Part shown: positions 36,407-46,323 of the stretch, in pieces
How positions within the stretch are numbered: the first letter of the stretch is position 1
Layout of the letters: each line of letters starts with the position of its first letter
NCBI GenBank assembly: GCA_000687675.1
Contig: JHWS01000003.1
Coordinates: 248,001 to 312,000 of the forward strand
From: Lachnospiraceae bacterium NC2008
GTDB lineage: Bacteria; Bacillota; Clostridia; Lachnospirales; Lachnospiraceae
Length of the DNA: 64,000 nt
Reading direction: 5' to 3'
Made by a program: the position numbers and the translations under genes
The notes under the pieces: generated by a model
What the model was told of the DNA's origin: nothing
What the model saw: the letters and a program-made list of their open reading frames with translations, nothing else
Databases searched by the model: none

Positions 36407-37498
36407 ATGATTTCGAATCAGATATTGCAAAATACATTGGACGGAATGTTCAGTATTGCGCACGTTGAGATGATGGTTACTGACACTGACGGTAAAAGTG
36501 TTGTAACTACTATGTCTGAAAAGAAGAACTTTGAAAGTGCTGTAGTTGATTTTGTAAAGTCACCAGCAGATTCTCAGGAAATTCAGAATTGTCAGTTCTT
36601 CAAGATTTTTGATGAGCAGCAGCTTGAGTACATTCTTATTGCTGGGGGTGCAAGTGAGAATGCATATGTTGTTGGCAAGATGGCAGCTTTCCAGCTTCAG
36701 AATCTTTTGGTTGCTTATAAGGAAAGATACGATAAGGACAACTTTATTAAGAACCTTCTTCTTGATAACCTTCTCCTTGTTGATATATACGGAAGAGCTA
36801 AGAAGCTTCATCTTCAGCTTGCTCTTAACCGTGTAGTTATGATTGTTGAAACATCTATGGGCAAAGATAACAATGCTATCGAGATGGTTAAAGATTGCCT
36901 TGGTCTTTCAGGAACAAAGGAAATCGTTACAGCTGTTGATGAAAGCAATGTTATTATTGTAAAGGAACTTCCAGATGAGCCTAAGGGTAACGAAATCGAG
37001 AAGTCAGCTAGAAATGTTGTTACATACCTTAACAAAGAAGGTGCAACTGATGTACGTATAGCTTACGGTACTATTGTTGGCGACATCAAGGACGTAAGCC
37101 GTTCATACAAGGAAGCTAAGATGGCACTTGATATAGGTAAGATATTCCAGCCAGAGAAGGATATTATTCCTTACAGCGAGCTTGGTATCGGTCGTCTTAT
37201 TTATCAGCTTCCTATTCCACTTTGTCAGATGTTTATTCAGGAAATCTTCCAGGGTAAGAATCCTGAAGACTTCGATGAAGAGACAATTACTACAATTTAT
37301 AAATTCTTTGAGAACAGTCTTAATGTTTCAGAAACATCAAGACAGCTCTTTATTCACAGAAATACACTTGTATACAGACTTGATAAACTTCAAAAGAGTA
37401 CAGGTCTTGACCTTAGAGTATTTGAGGATGCTATTACATTCAAGATTGCTCTTATGGTAGTTAAGTATATGAAATATATGGAAACTATTGAGTTTTAG
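36407..37498 (+). CDS. CdaR/PucR-family transcriptional regulator
   Basis: This 363-residue protein has a sugar-diacid-recognition-like N-terminal domain (about 1-125), a GGDEF-like middle (about 135-260) and the PucR C-terminal helix-turn-helix, with NVSETSRQLFIHRNTLVYRLDKLQ near 309-332. Its target genes and ligand are unknown. Start choice: AGGAGG lies eight bases before ATG 36407; an upstream in-frame ATG at 36368 adds 13 unconserved residues and overlaps a hairpin. It is 14 bases ahead of ftsE, so it may be in the same operon and could regulate it. Confidence 0.87.
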   Translation: MISNQILQNTLDGMFSIAHVEMMVTDTDGKSVVTTMSEKKNFESAVVDFVKSPADSQEIQNCQFFKIFDEQQLEYILIAGGASENAYVVGKMAAFQLQNLLVAYKERYDKDNFIKNLLLDNLLLVDIYGRAKKLHLQLALNRVVMIVETSMGKDNNAIEMVKDCLGLSGTKEIVTAVDESNVIIVKELPDEPKGNEIEKSARNVVTYLNKEGATDVRIAYGTIVGDIKDVSRSYKEAKMALDIGKIFQPEKDIIPYSELGIGRLIYQLPIPLCQMFIQEIFQGKNPEDFDEETITTIYKFFENSLNVSETSRQLFIHRNTLVYRLDKLQKSTGLDLRVFEDAITFKIALMVVKYMKYMETIEF

Positions 37499-37512
37499 GA
37501 AGAGGTTTTAGT

Positions 37513-38601
37513 TTGAGTAAGAAAGAACTTATCGAAGACAGCCAGGAAGTTAGAGAGGCTATGGCAGAGCTTAAGGCTAAGGCTGAAAGCGAAGCAGCAG
37601 AAGAAACAGCTGATACTACTTCAACAGAAGAAGATAGTTATAATGACTATGCTGAGGACGAGTCTTCGTATGCTGAAGATTATACTGAAGAATCACAGAC
37701 AGAAGAGTCTGCTCCTTCTGAAATAGAGGAAGAGGAGACATCAGCAGAAAAAAGTGATGCAGGAGCTATAGCTCGTACAAGAGAAGAGACTAGAAGACTT
37801 CGTAAGGCGCAGTTTAGCGAGAATCGTCAGGCTGCTTCTAGAGATAAAGAAGAAGGTGTACGCGAAAAACGTCCAGCCAGAAGAAGAGCTAAGTCTAAGA
37901 AAACTGCAGACAGCATCATCTCACTTGAGAATGTATCTATGGAATATGTTAAGGGTAGACCTGCTCTTAAGAATGTAAACATAGAAATCAAGAAGGGTGA
38001 GTTTGTTTTCATCGTTGGTGGTAGTGGTTCAGGTAAGTCTACACTTATTAAGCTCTTACTTAGAGAACTTGTTCCAACAACAGGTTCTATCAATGTTAAT
38101 GGATATACACTTGAGAAACTTAAACATAGAAAGATACCTATGTTTAGAAGAAACATCGGTGTAGTATTCCAGGACTTCAGACTTCTTAAGGATAAGAACG
38201 TATATGAGAACGTAGCATTTGCGCAGCGTATTGTTCAGACTCCTGCAAGAGAGATTAAGAAGAACGTTCCTGAGATGCTTTCACTTGTTGGTCTTGCTAA
38301 GAAGTATAAAGCAACTCCTAATCATCTTTCAGGTGGTGAGCAGCAGCGTGTTGCTCTTGCCAGAGCTATTGTTAATAAGCCACCAATCCTGCTTGCTGAC
38401 GAGCCTACAGGTAACCTTGATCCAAGTATGACAGTTGAGATCATGGATCTTCTTGAAAAGATTAACCAGAATGGAACAACAGTTATTGTTGTTACACATG
38501 ATGATAAGATTGTTAATCAGATGCACAAGCGAGTTATTACCATCAAGAAGGGTATCGTTTTAAGCGACGAAGAAGAAGGAAGTTATACAGATGAGGATTA
38601 G
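37513..38601 (+). CDS. ftsE: FtsE cell-division ATPase with a long N-terminal extension
   Basis: This 362-residue ABC ATPase works with FtsX to control peptidoglycan hydrolases at division. The FtsE domain begins near residue 135 (IISLENVSMEY) and shows the Walker A GGSGSGKST, the FtsE-like QDFRLL, the signature LSGGEQQRVALARA and LLADEPTGNLDP. Typical FtsE proteins have about 230 residues; here about 134 extra residues precede the domain, first very acidic (Glu, Asp, Ser; about 21-80) and then basic (about 87-130, ending PARRRAKSKK). The start is TTG at 37513 behind GAGG. No alternative start fits near residue 135, so the extension is probably real. Confidence 0.93.
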   Translation: MSKKELIEDSQEVREAMAELKAKAESEAAEETADTTSTEEDSYNDYAEDESSYAEDYTEESQTEESAPSEIEEEETSAEKSDAGAIARTREETRRLRKAQFSENRQAASRDKEEGVREKRPARRRAKSKKTADSIISLENVSMEYVKGRPALKNVNIEIKKGEFVFIVGGSGSGKSTLIKLLLRELVPTTGSINVNGYTLEKLKHRKIPMFRRNIGVVFQDFRLLKDKNVYENVAFAQRIVQTPAREIKKNVPEMLSLVGLAKKYKATPNHLSGGEQQRVALARAIVNKPPILLADEPTGNLDPSMTVEIMDLLEKINQNGTTVIVVTHDDKIVNQMHKRVITIKKGIVLSDEEEGSYTDED

Positions 38602-39487
38602 TACATTTTTCTATACTATAGGTCAGGGCATAAAGAGCACCTTTAAGAACAAATGGTTCACACTGGCATCTATTGCAACTATTAGTGCCTGCTTGTTCTT
38701 ATTTGGCGTATGCTTTTCTATAGTTATGAACTTTAGAAATATGATAAAGAATGCTGAGAATGGAGTATCAGTTACAGTTCTTTTTGATGAAGGAATAAGC
38801 GATGAGAGAATTGCTCAGATAGGCGATATTATTAACAGCCACTCAGCAGTTTCAAAGGCAGTTTTCGTATCTGCTGATGAAGCATGGGAATCATTCAAGG
38901 TTGAATATCTTGGTGAGTATGCTGATGGTTTTACAGAAAACCCACTTGCTGAATCTGAGAACTATCAGATTTATCTTAATGATGTATCAAGACAGGCTGA
39001 GTTTGTTTCTTACATGGAAACTATTGATGGTGTAAGACAGGTTAACAGATCTGAGATTACAGCAGATACATTTGTAGGTCTTGAGAAAGCAGTTGCATAT
39101 GTATCAATTGCTATTATAGTTATTCTTCTTTGCGTATCTATATTCCTTATCTCTAATACAGTTACTATAGGTATTGCAGTAAGAAAAGAAGAAATCAGTA
39201 TTATGAAATATATTGGTGCTACCGATTACTTTGTAAGAGCACCATTCGTTATTGAGGGTATTATTATTGGTGCTATTGGTTCACTTGTTCCATTAGCAAT
39301 CATATATTTCTCATACAATGAGATTATAAAATATGTATCTACAGAATTTTCTGTACTTAAGAAGTTTATGGTATTTTTACCAGTTACAGATATCTTCCAC
39401 TATCTTTTACCAATATCTGTTGCTCTGGGCGTAGGTATAGGTTTCTTCGGAAGTTTATTCACAGTAAGAAGGCATCTACATGTATAA
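38591..39487 (+). CDS. ftsX: Cell-division protein FtsX
   Basis: This 298-residue permease-like protein has a first membrane segment (about 21-45), an external loop (about 50-160) that in relatives contacts the hydrolase partner, and three further segments (about 172-195, 218-240, 264-290). It contains AVRKEEISIMKYIGATDYFVRAPFVIEG, the conserved FtsX stretch, split here as IMKYIGATDYF. It overlaps ftsE by 11 bases and the next gene by eight, so the three are translationally coupled. Confidence 0.95.
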   Translation: MRISTFFYTIGQGIKSTFKNKWFTLASIATISACLFLFGVCFSIVMNFRNMIKNAENGVSVTVLFDEGISDERIAQIGDIINSHSAVSKAVFVSADEAWESFKVEYLGEYADGFTENPLAESENYQIYLNDVSRQAEFVSYMETIDGVRQVNRSEITADTFVGLEKAVAYVSIAIIVILLCVSIFLISNTVTIGIAVRKEEISIMKYIGATDYFVRAPFVIEGIIIGAIGSLVPLAIIYFSYNEIIKYVSTEFSVLKKFMVFLPVTDIFHYLLPISVALGVGIGFFGSLFTVRRHLHV

Positions 39488-40748
39488 TTTATCTGCAGAA
39501 AAAGCAAAGAAAAGAATTAAGAAGCTGATGCTTGTAATTGGCCTCTTTTTCTGTGTGCTTTTCCTTAGTGCAAGTACCGCTATGGCAGATAATGATGACG
39601 ACGATGATGACAATTCTAAAGAAATTCAGGAACTTCAGGATAGTATCTCCGAAAAACAAAAACAGATAGATTCTTTGGAAAAGCAAAAGAAAGAACTTCA
39701 GGCTGGAAAGACTAATATCCAGAATGTTGTTAACTCTCTTAAGGCATCCAAGAATCAGCTTAATAATGCTATAACTGAACTTGACCAGCAGGTCTCTGAA
39801 CTTCAGGCTAATATCGATTCATACAATACTCTTATCGAAGAGAAAGAAGCTGAGATAGAGGTAGCAGCTAAGGAACTTGAAGAAGCAGAGAGAGTAGCTG
39901 CTGAGCAGTATGAGGCTATGAAGCTTCGTATTAAATATATGTATGAAAAAGGGGAGAATGGATATCTTGAGATTCTCCTTGCATCTAAGACATTTGGCGA
40001 TTTTCTAAATAAGGCTGATTATATAGAAAAATTATCGGAGTATGATAGAAACAAGCTTCAGGAGTATGCTCTTGATGTTGAATATGTAACTATGTGCGGC
40101 CAGCAACTTGAAGAAGAGAAGGCTGTACTTGAGGAAGCTAAGCAGGCTTCAGAGGAAGAACAGGATAATCTTGATGTCCTTATATCAGAAAAAGAAAAAC
40201 AGATAACTGCTTATGATGCAGATATTAATACCAAGCAACAAGCTATTGCAGAATATGATGCTGAGATTCAGGAACAGACAGCAATCATTGAAGCAGTAGA
40301 GGCGCAGGTTGCAGCTCAGAAGGCTCAGCTTGATGAAGCAACAAGAAGACACTATGATGGTGGTATCTTCTGCTGGCCAGCTCCTTCTTATACAAGAATA
40401 TCTGATGAGTATGGTTGGAGACTTCATCCAACACTTGGAGTTCAGAAACTTCACAATGGTATAGATATGGCTGCTCCTGGTGGTAGTCCTATACTTGCCG
40501 CTTATGATGGAGAGGTTGTTACCGCTGCTTATTCATCATCATGTGGTAACTATATTATGATTGATCATGGCGATGGTTTATATACTGTATATATGCATGC
40601 CAGCGCATTATATGTTTCTAAGGGTGACACAGTAACTAAGGGACAGAAGATTGCCGCTGTAGGTTCTACAGGAAGAAGTACAGGTAACCACCTGCATTTT
40701 GGCGTTAGAAAAGATGGTCAGTATGTTAACCCAAGAAATTACTTATAA
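39480..40748 (+). CDS. EnvC/PcsB-like coiled-coil M23 peptidase
   Basis: This 422-residue exported protein has a signal segment (about 12-35), a long coiled coil (about 45-285) and a C-terminal LytM/M23 domain (about 296-422). Zinc ligands are in LHNGIDMAAPGG and HLHFGV, with YMHASALYV between them, so the peptidase looks intact rather than a degenerate activator. Placement right behind ftsEX identifies it as the likely wall hydrolase controlled by that complex. Its coiled coil is close to that of the SleB-type protein at 8364. Start overlaps the ftsX stop. Confidence 0.93.
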   Translation: MYNLSAEKAKKRIKKLMLVIGLFFCVLFLSASTAMADNDDDDDDNSKEIQELQDSISEKQKQIDSLEKQKKELQAGKTNIQNVVNSLKASKNQLNNAITELDQQVSELQANIDSYNTLIEEKEAEIEVAAKELEEAERVAAEQYEAMKLRIKYMYEKGENGYLEILLASKTFGDFLNKADYIEKLSEYDRNKLQEYALDVEYVTMCGQQLEEEKAVLEEAKQASEEEQDNLDVLISEKEKQITAYDADINTKQQAIAEYDAEIQEQTAIIEAVEAQVAAQKAQLDEATRRHYDGGIFCWPAPSYTRISDEYGWRLHPTLGVQKLHNGIDMAAPGGSPILAAYDGEVVTAAYSSSCGNYIMIDHGDGLYTVYMHASALYVSKGDTVTKGQKIAAVGSTGRSTGNHLHFGVRKDGQYVNPRNYL

Positions 40749-40760
40749 GAGGTAATAGAG

Positions 40761-42053
40761 ATGAAGAAAGGTTTTTGGCAAGGTTTATTAACAGGACTTA
40801 TTATTGCAGTCTTTGGCGTAGCGCTTTACTTTGGACTTAAAGTTTTAATTGATGGTAACAAAGATCCTAAGGATAAGGCGAAGGCTCAAATCGAAGCGGA
40901 GGCCAATGCTAGAAGGGAAAATAAAACAGGCGGTTCAGTTTCTGAAGATGCTTCGTCAGTTAACGATGGCAGTTATGTTTTAGAAGACGAAGATGTAATA
41001 AAGAAAACTATGGATCTTCAGGATGTAATCAATGAGCTTTACATCGAAGATGTTTCTAACGAAGACATAGCAAATGGTATATATGACGGCATTATGAAAT
41101 CTCTCGATGATCCATATGCTGCTTACTATACACCAGAAGAATTTCAGGAGATGCAGCAGGATACCGAAGGCATATATTTTGGTATTGGTTGCTATCTTAT
41201 GAAAGACCAGACATATCTTTATCCTAGAATAACAGGTATTATGGATAACTCACCTGCTTCTGAAAGTGAAATTAAAGTTGATGACTTTATTACAGAAGTT
41301 AATGGAGAGGATGTATATGACCAGGATCTTTCTGATGTTGTTAAGAAAATCAAAGGACCGGAAGGAACAACAGTTAACCTTACCTTAGTTAGAAAAGATT
41401 CTGGCGAAGAGATTAATATCGATATCGAGAGACGTAAGGTTGAAACACCAACTGTTAAGTACGAGATTATTGATGATGAAATCGGTTATATCAAGATTAA
41501 CGAATTCGATGATATAACTGTTGACCAGTTCACAGATGCTCTTGCAACTGTTAAGGGCTCAGATGTTAAGGGACTTATAATCGACCTTAGAGGTAACCCA
41601 GGTGGAAGCCTTGCTGCAGTAGTTAATATTGCAGGTCAGATTCTTCCTAAGGGCGTTGTAGTTTATACAGAAGATAAGTATGGTAATAGAACAGATTACA
41701 ACTCAGAGGGTAAGACTCCACTTGATATCCCACTTGTAGTTCTTGTTAATGGTAACTCGGCTTCAGCTTCAGAAATCTTAGCAGGTGCTGTTAAGGATTA
41801 TGAGATAGGAACTATCATGGGAACAACTACTTACGGTAAGGGTATTGTTCAGAGAGTACTTTCTCTTCAGGATGGCTCAGCAGTCAAGCTTACAGTTAGC
41901 CACTACTACACACCTAATGGTAATGATATCCATAAGGTTGGTATCGAGCCAGATGTAGTTGTTGAACTTGATGTAGACGCTTACCTTGAGGATGAGAATA
42001 ATGATAACCAGAAGGAAGAGGCTATCAAATATATTAAGGATCAGATAGACTAG
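40761..42053 (+). CDS. ctpA: S41-family carboxy-terminal processing protease
   Basis: This 430-residue protein has one N-terminal membrane anchor (about 5-27), a charged linker, a PDZ domain (about 125-205) and an S41 peptidase domain (about 215-400). The catalytic serine lies in [14 protein letters not shown] and the lysine in TTYGKGIVQ. In Firmicutes such proteases cleave exported proteins, and some degrade wall hydrolases. Position 12 bases behind the M23 hydrolase suggests it trims or clears the FtsEX-linked hydrolases; this is inference. The terminator at 42097 closes the operon. Confidence 0.93.
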   Translation: MKKGFWQGLLTGLIIAVFGVALYFGLKVLIDGNKDPKDKAKAQIEAEANARRENKTGGSVSEDASSVNDGSYVLEDEDVIKKTMDLQDVINELYIEDVSNEDIANGIYDGIMKSLDDPYAAYYTPEEFQEMQQDTEGIYFGIGCYLMKDQTYLYPRITGIMDNSPASESEIKVDDFITEVNGEDVYDQDLSDVVKKIKGPEGTTVNLTLVRKDSGEEINIDIERRKVETPTVKYEIIDDEIGYIKINEFDDITVDQFTDALATVKGSDVKGLIIDLRGNPGGSLAAVVNIAGQILPKGVVVYTEDKYGNRTDYNSEGKTPLDIPLVVLVNGNSASASEILAGAVKDYEIGTIMGTTTYGKGIVQRVLSLQDGSAVKLTVSHYYTPNGNDIHKVGIEPDVVVELDVDAYLEDENNDNQKEEAIKYIKDQID

Positions 42054-42096
42054 TTCAGAACAAACGTTCTAAAAATAATAGACTAAAGAATAAGAA

Positions 42097-42127
42097 AATG
42101 GTATACTTCAATGTATACCATTTTTTA
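42097..42127 (+). terminator. Terminator of the ftsEX-ctpA operon
   Basis: AATGGTATAC/GTATACCATT with loop TTCAAT, then a T run. A second, weaker GC-rich inverted sequence (around 42140-42175) follows before uvrB. Confidence 0.9.
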
Positions 42128-42208
42128 TTATCGTTATTGGCGCCACCGAGCCGACGCCGGCATATGGCAAGGTGGTACGCTTTTATAGAATATCCGAAAG
42201 GAATAACT

Positions 42209-44185
42209 ATGGATTTTAAATTACATTCAGAATATAAGCCTACTGGTGACCAGCCACAGGCAATTAAAGAGATAGTAGAAGGATTTAAGAAGGGTAACCA
42301 GTTTGAAACCCTCCTTGGTGTAACAGGTTCTGGTAAGACATTTACTATGGCCAATGTTATAGAGCAGCTTAAGAAGCCAACTCTTATAATCTCCCACAAC
42401 AAAACTCTAGCAGGTCAGCTCTATAGTGAGATGAAAGAATTCTTCCCGGAAAATGCTGTAGAGTACTTTGTTTCTTACTATGACTATTACCAGCCAGAGG
42501 CCTACATACCCCAGTCTGATACCTATATAGAGAAAGATTCATCGGTTAATGATGAGATAGATAAGCTTAGACTATCTGCAACAGCATCTCTTTCAGAAAG
42601 AAGAGATGTAGTAGTTGTTGCTTCAGTTTCCTGCATATACGGACTTGGTTCCCCTGACGATTATATGAACCTTATTGTGTCTCTAAGACCTGGCCAGCAA
42701 AAAGACAGGGATGATGTTATTAAAGAACTTATTGGCATCCAGTATGACCGCAATGACCTTGACCTTAACAGAGGCTGCTTTAGAGTTAAGGGAGATGTTC
42801 TTGAAGTTAACCCAGCAGAAAATTCTGAAAGTATATACAGAATAGAATTCTTTGGAGATGAGATAGACAGGATATTACAGCTTGATCCTGTAACATTTAA
42901 ACCGGTATGTCAGCTCAATCATCTTTCGGTATTCCCAGCTTCTCATTACGTAGTACCACCTGAAAAGATGGAAAGAGCCTGTCAGGCCATAGAAGCAGAA
43001 GAAAAAGAAAGAGTGGCTTACTTTAAGTCTAACGATAAGCTTATTGAGGCACAGCGTATTCATGAAAGAACAACATTTGATGTGGAGATGCTTAGAGAAA
43101 CAGGTATCTGCTCTGGTATAGAGAACTATTCAAGACACCTTACTGGTATGCCAGCAGGGGCGCCGCCTCACTGTCTTATGGACTTCTTTACAGATGATTA
43201 TCTGATTATAGTTGATGAGTCTCATATGACCATACCTCAGATTAGGGCTATGTATCACGGTGACCGCTCAAGAAAAACAAACCTTGTAGAATATGGATTT
43301 AGACTTCCATCAGCTCTTGATAACAGGCCGCTTAACTTTGAAGAATTCGAATCTAAGATAGACCAGATGCTGTTTGTATCTGCTACTCCAGCAGATTATG
43401 AAAAAGAGCATGAGCTTCTTCGTGCCCAGCAGGTTATAAGACCAACAGGACTTCTTGATCCTGAAGTAAGTGTGCGTCCAACAGAAGGACAGATTGATGA
43501 CCTGTTAAAAGAAATAAAGATAGAGACTGGTAAGAAGAATAAGGTTATGATTACTACTCTTACCAAGCGTATGGCTGAGGAACTTACTAATTACTTATCC
43601 AATGTTGGTATTAGGGTGAAATATCTCCACTCAGATATAGACACTATGGAAAGAGCAGAGATAATAAGAGACCTTAGATTAGACGTATTTGATGTTCTTG
43701 TAGGTATTAACCTTCTTAGAGAAGGTCTTGATATTCCAGAGGTTACCCTTGTTGCCATACTTGATGCTGACAAGGAAGGATTCCTTAGAAGTGAGACCTC
43801 TCTTGTACAGACTATAGGCCGTGCTGCCCGTAACAGTGAAGGCAGGGTTATTATGTATGCTGACAATATGACTGAGTCTATGGAGAAGGCAATCTCTGAG
43901 ACAGAAAGAAGACGTAGCATACAGGATGCATATAATAAAGAGCATGGTATAACTCCAACTACTATTAAGAAGGCTGTAAGAGAACTTATAAGTATATCTA
44001 AGGAAGTAGCTAAGGTTCAAGATACTCTTGAGAAAGATCCTGAGTCTATGGATCAGAAAGAACTTAAGAAAGTTATTGAGAAAACTGAGAAACAGATGCG
44101 TAAAGCCGCAGCAGAACTTAACTTTGAAGATGCTGCTATGCTTAGAGACAAGCTTATAGAACTTAGAAAATATATAGAGGACTAG
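42209..44185 (+). CDS. uvrB: Excinuclease ABC subunit B
   Basis: This 658-residue DNA repair helicase-like protein loads onto damage with UvrA and positions UvrC. It shows the Walker [14 protein letters not shown], the beta-hairpin region [20 protein letters not shown] in the usual place, DESHMT, and a C-terminal UVR motif (about 618-655). Start choice: ATG 42209 ([19 protein letters not shown]) follows GAAAGGAA, and a frame extension back to 42098 would run through the upstream terminator. Confidence 0.97.
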   Translation: MDFKLHSEYKPTGDQPQAIKEIVEGFKKGNQFETLLGVTGSGKTFTMANVIEQLKKPTLIISHNKTLAGQLYSEMKEFFPENAVEYFVSYYDYYQPEAYIPQSDTYIEKDSSVNDEIDKLRLSATASLSERRDVVVVASVSCIYGLGSPDDYMNLIVSLRPGQQKDRDDVIKELIGIQYDRNDLDLNRGCFRVKGDVLEVNPAENSESIYRIEFFGDEIDRILQLDPVTFKPVCQLNHLSVFPASHYVVPPEKMERACQAIEAEEKERVAYFKSNDKLIEAQRIHERTTFDVEMLRETGICSGIENYSRHLTGMPAGAPPHCLMDFFTDDYLIIVDESHMTIPQIRAMYHGDRSRKTNLVEYGFRLPSALDNRPLNFEEFESKIDQMLFVSATPADYEKEHELLRAQQVIRPTGLLDPEVSVRPTEGQIDDLLKEIKIETGKKNKVMITTLTKRMAEELTNYLSNVGIRVKYLHSDIDTMERAEIIRDLRLDVFDVLVGINLLREGLDIPEVTLVAILDADKEGFLRSETSLVQTIGRAARNSEGRVIMYADNMTESMEKAISETERRRSIQDAYNKEHGITPTTIKKAVRELISISKEVAKVQDTLEKDPESMDQKELKKVIEKTEKQMRKAAAELNFEDAAMLRDKLIELRKYIED

Positions 44186-44283
44186 TCTTTATTTATCTAA
44201 TAATCTACTAATGATATAATGTTCTATATAGAAACAGGGTATGAAACTATACTGGGGATGACTAAAGGGGTTAGGAGGACAAG

Positions 44284-45405
44284 ATGTACGATTACTTAAT
44301 AGTGGGAGCTGGATTATACGGAGCTACCATGGCTAGAAGGCTTACTGATGCTGGTAAGAAGGTACTTGTTATAGATAAGAGAGATACTATAGCTGGCAAC
44401 GTATACACAAAGAAGATAGAGGGTATCAATGTTCACATATATGGTGCCCACATATTCCATACTAACAATAAAAGAGTATGGGACTATGTTAATAAATTTG
44501 CTGTATTTAACAGATTTACCAATTCACCAGTTGCTAACTATAAGGGAGAGCTATATTCCCTTCCATTTAACATGTACACATTTAATAAGATGTGGGGAGT
44601 TGTTACACCTGATGAGGCTAAGGAGCGTATAGAGGCTCAGAAAAAAGAAGCTGGTATAACAGAACCTAAGAACCTTGAAGAACAGGCAATTAGTTTAGTA
44701 GGTAAGGATATATATGAGAAGCTTATTAAGGGCTACACTGAGAAGCAATGGGGCCGTAAGTGCTGCGAGCTTCCAAGTTTCATAATTAAGAGACTGCCTG
44801 TTAGACTTACATTTGATAACAATTACTTCAATGCCTTATATCAGGGTATTCCAATCGGCGGCTACACAAAGATGGTTGAGAATATGCTTGAGGGTGTAGA
44901 AGTTAAACTTGGGGTAGACTTCCTTAAGGATAGAGAAGGACTTGAAGCTAAGGCTGATAAGGTTATATACACAGGCCCTATCGATGAGTTCTATGATTAT
45001 AAGCTTGGTACACTTGAGTATCGTTCAGTAAGATTTGAAAACGAGATATTAGATATACCAAACTTCCAGGGCAATGCTGCAGTTAACTATACAGACAGCG
45101 AGACGCCTTTTACCAGAATCATAGAGCATAAGTGGTTTGAGTTTGGTAAGGATGAAGAAGGCAATGACCTTCCAAAGACTGTTATAAGCCGTGAATACAG
45201 CTCAGAGTGGAAGAAGGGCGACGAGCCATATTATCCAGTTAATGATGAGAAGAATTCTAAGCTTAGCGAAGAGTACAAGGCTCTAGCCGGCAAGGAAGAT
45301 AAGGTTATATTTGGTGGCAGACTTGGAGAATATAAGTACTACGATATGGATGCGGTTATTCTTAGCGCTCTAACAAAGGCGGACAGTATAGTAGGAGAAG
45401 ATTAG
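44284..45405 (+). CDS. glf: UDP-galactopyranose mutase
   Basis: This 373-residue flavoprotein converts UDP-galactopyranose to UDP-galactofuranose for surface polysaccharides. The FAD site is YLIVGAGLYGATMARRL, followed by GAHIFHTNNKRVWDYV and the active-site stretch EKQWGRKCCELP. TAGGAGGA precedes the ATG. It has no glycosyltransferase neighbours in the window, so its polysaccharide is not identified. Confidence 0.96.
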   Translation: MYDYLIVGAGLYGATMARRLTDAGKKVLVIDKRDTIAGNVYTKKIEGINVHIYGAHIFHTNNKRVWDYVNKFAVFNRFTNSPVANYKGELYSLPFNMYTFNKMWGVVTPDEAKERIEAQKKEAGITEPKNLEEQAISLVGKDIYEKLIKGYTEKQWGRKCCELPSFIIKRLPVRLTFDNNYFNALYQGIPIGGYTKMVENMLEGVEVKLGVDFLKDREGLEAKADKVIYTGPIDEFYDYKLGTLEYRSVRFENEILDIPNFQGNAAVNYTDSETPFTRIIEHKWFEFGKDEEGNDLPKTVISREYSSEWKKGDEPYYPVNDEKNSKLSEEYKALAGKEDKVIFGGRLGEYKYYDMDAVILSALTKADSIVGED

Positions 45406-45461
45406 ACGGTAAAAATAGTGAGCAAAACAACGTCGATATGAATATGTAAGCGGAGGGTTAT

Positions 45462-46166
45462 ATGGGGAGAATAATTCATATAGTAAACTATGTTGAAGAT
45501 TTTAATACGGTTTCGATTGTTCTTAGACTGGTTTTAGCCACTATCTTTGGTGGAATAATAGGTATAGAAAGAGAAGCAAGAAGACATTCGGCAGGCTTTC
45601 GTACATTTACCCTTGTTTGTATAGGTTCTGCCCTTTGTACTATTGTGAACATCTATCTATTTAATATTACTGGCAATACAGATGTGGCGAGACTTCCTGC
45701 TGGTGTAGTTAACGGTATCGGTTTCCTTGGAGCAGGTTCTATAGTTGTTACAGGTATTAAGAATGTCAGAGGCCTCACAACGGCAGCAGGATTATGGGCT
45801 ACAGCAGCAATTGGTATTGCACTTGGATCCGGTATGATACTTGTTAGTTCTTTGTCATTTATCCTGATAATGGGTACTATAAGTATTATGAGAAGACTTA
45901 GCGATTATGTTGTTTCTAAGTCCAGTGTATTTTCTGTATATATCGAGTTTCTTGCTGAGGATGATTTTGACAGATTTCTTCAGTTTATTAAGGATAACAA
46001 TATTCGAATCGTTACTATCGAAAGAAGAAAAGAACTTATCAGTAAAAAATGTGATGTAGGAATTACAGCAGAACTTGATCTTAGAAAGAGAAGAAGTCAT
46101 GCGGAAATTCTTAGAGAACTGGCAAATATTGAGGGCTTACACTACTGCGAAGAAGTTGGAAGATAG
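45462..46166 (+). CDS. MgtC/SapB-family membrane protein
   Basis: This 234-residue protein has an N-terminal domain of about five membrane segments with the MgtC signature FGGIIGIEREARRHSAGFRT and GIGFLGAGSIV, followed by LTTAAGLWATAAIGIALGSG. The C-terminal soluble domain (about 150-234) is ACT-like. Family members influence magnesium or phosphate homeostasis and ATP synthase activity in some bacteria; the role here is unproven. Ribosome binding site is GGAGGG. Confidence 0.92.
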   Translation: MGRIIHIVNYVEDFNTVSIVLRLVLATIFGGIIGIEREARRHSAGFRTFTLVCIGSALCTIVNIYLFNITGNTDVARLPAGVVNGIGFLGAGSIVVTGIKNVRGLTTAAGLWATAAIGIALGSGMILVSSLSFILIMGTISIMRRLSDYVVSKSSVFSVYIEFLAEDDFDRFLQFIKDNNIRIVTIERRKELISKKCDVGITAELDLRKRRSHAEILRELANIEGLHYCEEVGR

Positions 46167-46183
46167 GAACATAAGATTGAAAG

Positions 46184-46224
46184 AAAGCTATAAAGCATAA
46201 CTGGATGTTTTATAGCTTTTTTTA
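46184..46224 (+). terminator. Terminator of the MgtC-family gene
   Basis: AAAGCTATAAA pairs with TTTATAGCTTT across a 13-base loop, followed by T residues. Confidence 0.88.
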
Positions 46225-46288
46225 ATTTTGATCAAGCTGATGCTATACACAAGATATTGTGAAAACAGATAAAGATAATCACAACATC

Positions 46289-46317
46289 TTGACGATATAC
46301 CTTATGTAAACTATAAT
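46289..46317 (+). promoter_or_regulatory. Strong sigma-A promoter ahead of the structured region
   Basis: TTGACG (46289-46294), 17 bases, TATAAT (46312-46317). It lies between the MgtC-gene terminator and a 500-base stretch with no convincing gene. Confidence 0.78.
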
Positions 46318-46323
46318 ATAAAT

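Noticed and set aside
42098-42208. An N-terminal extension of UvrB
   Set aside because: It would begin inside the terminator hairpin, while ATG 42209 has a ribosome binding site and the conserved UvrB start.
45406-46166. Magnesium riboswitch linked to the MgtC-family gene
   Set aside because: The 56 bases before the gene are too short, and the structured region downstream is behind its terminator and lacks M-box motifs.
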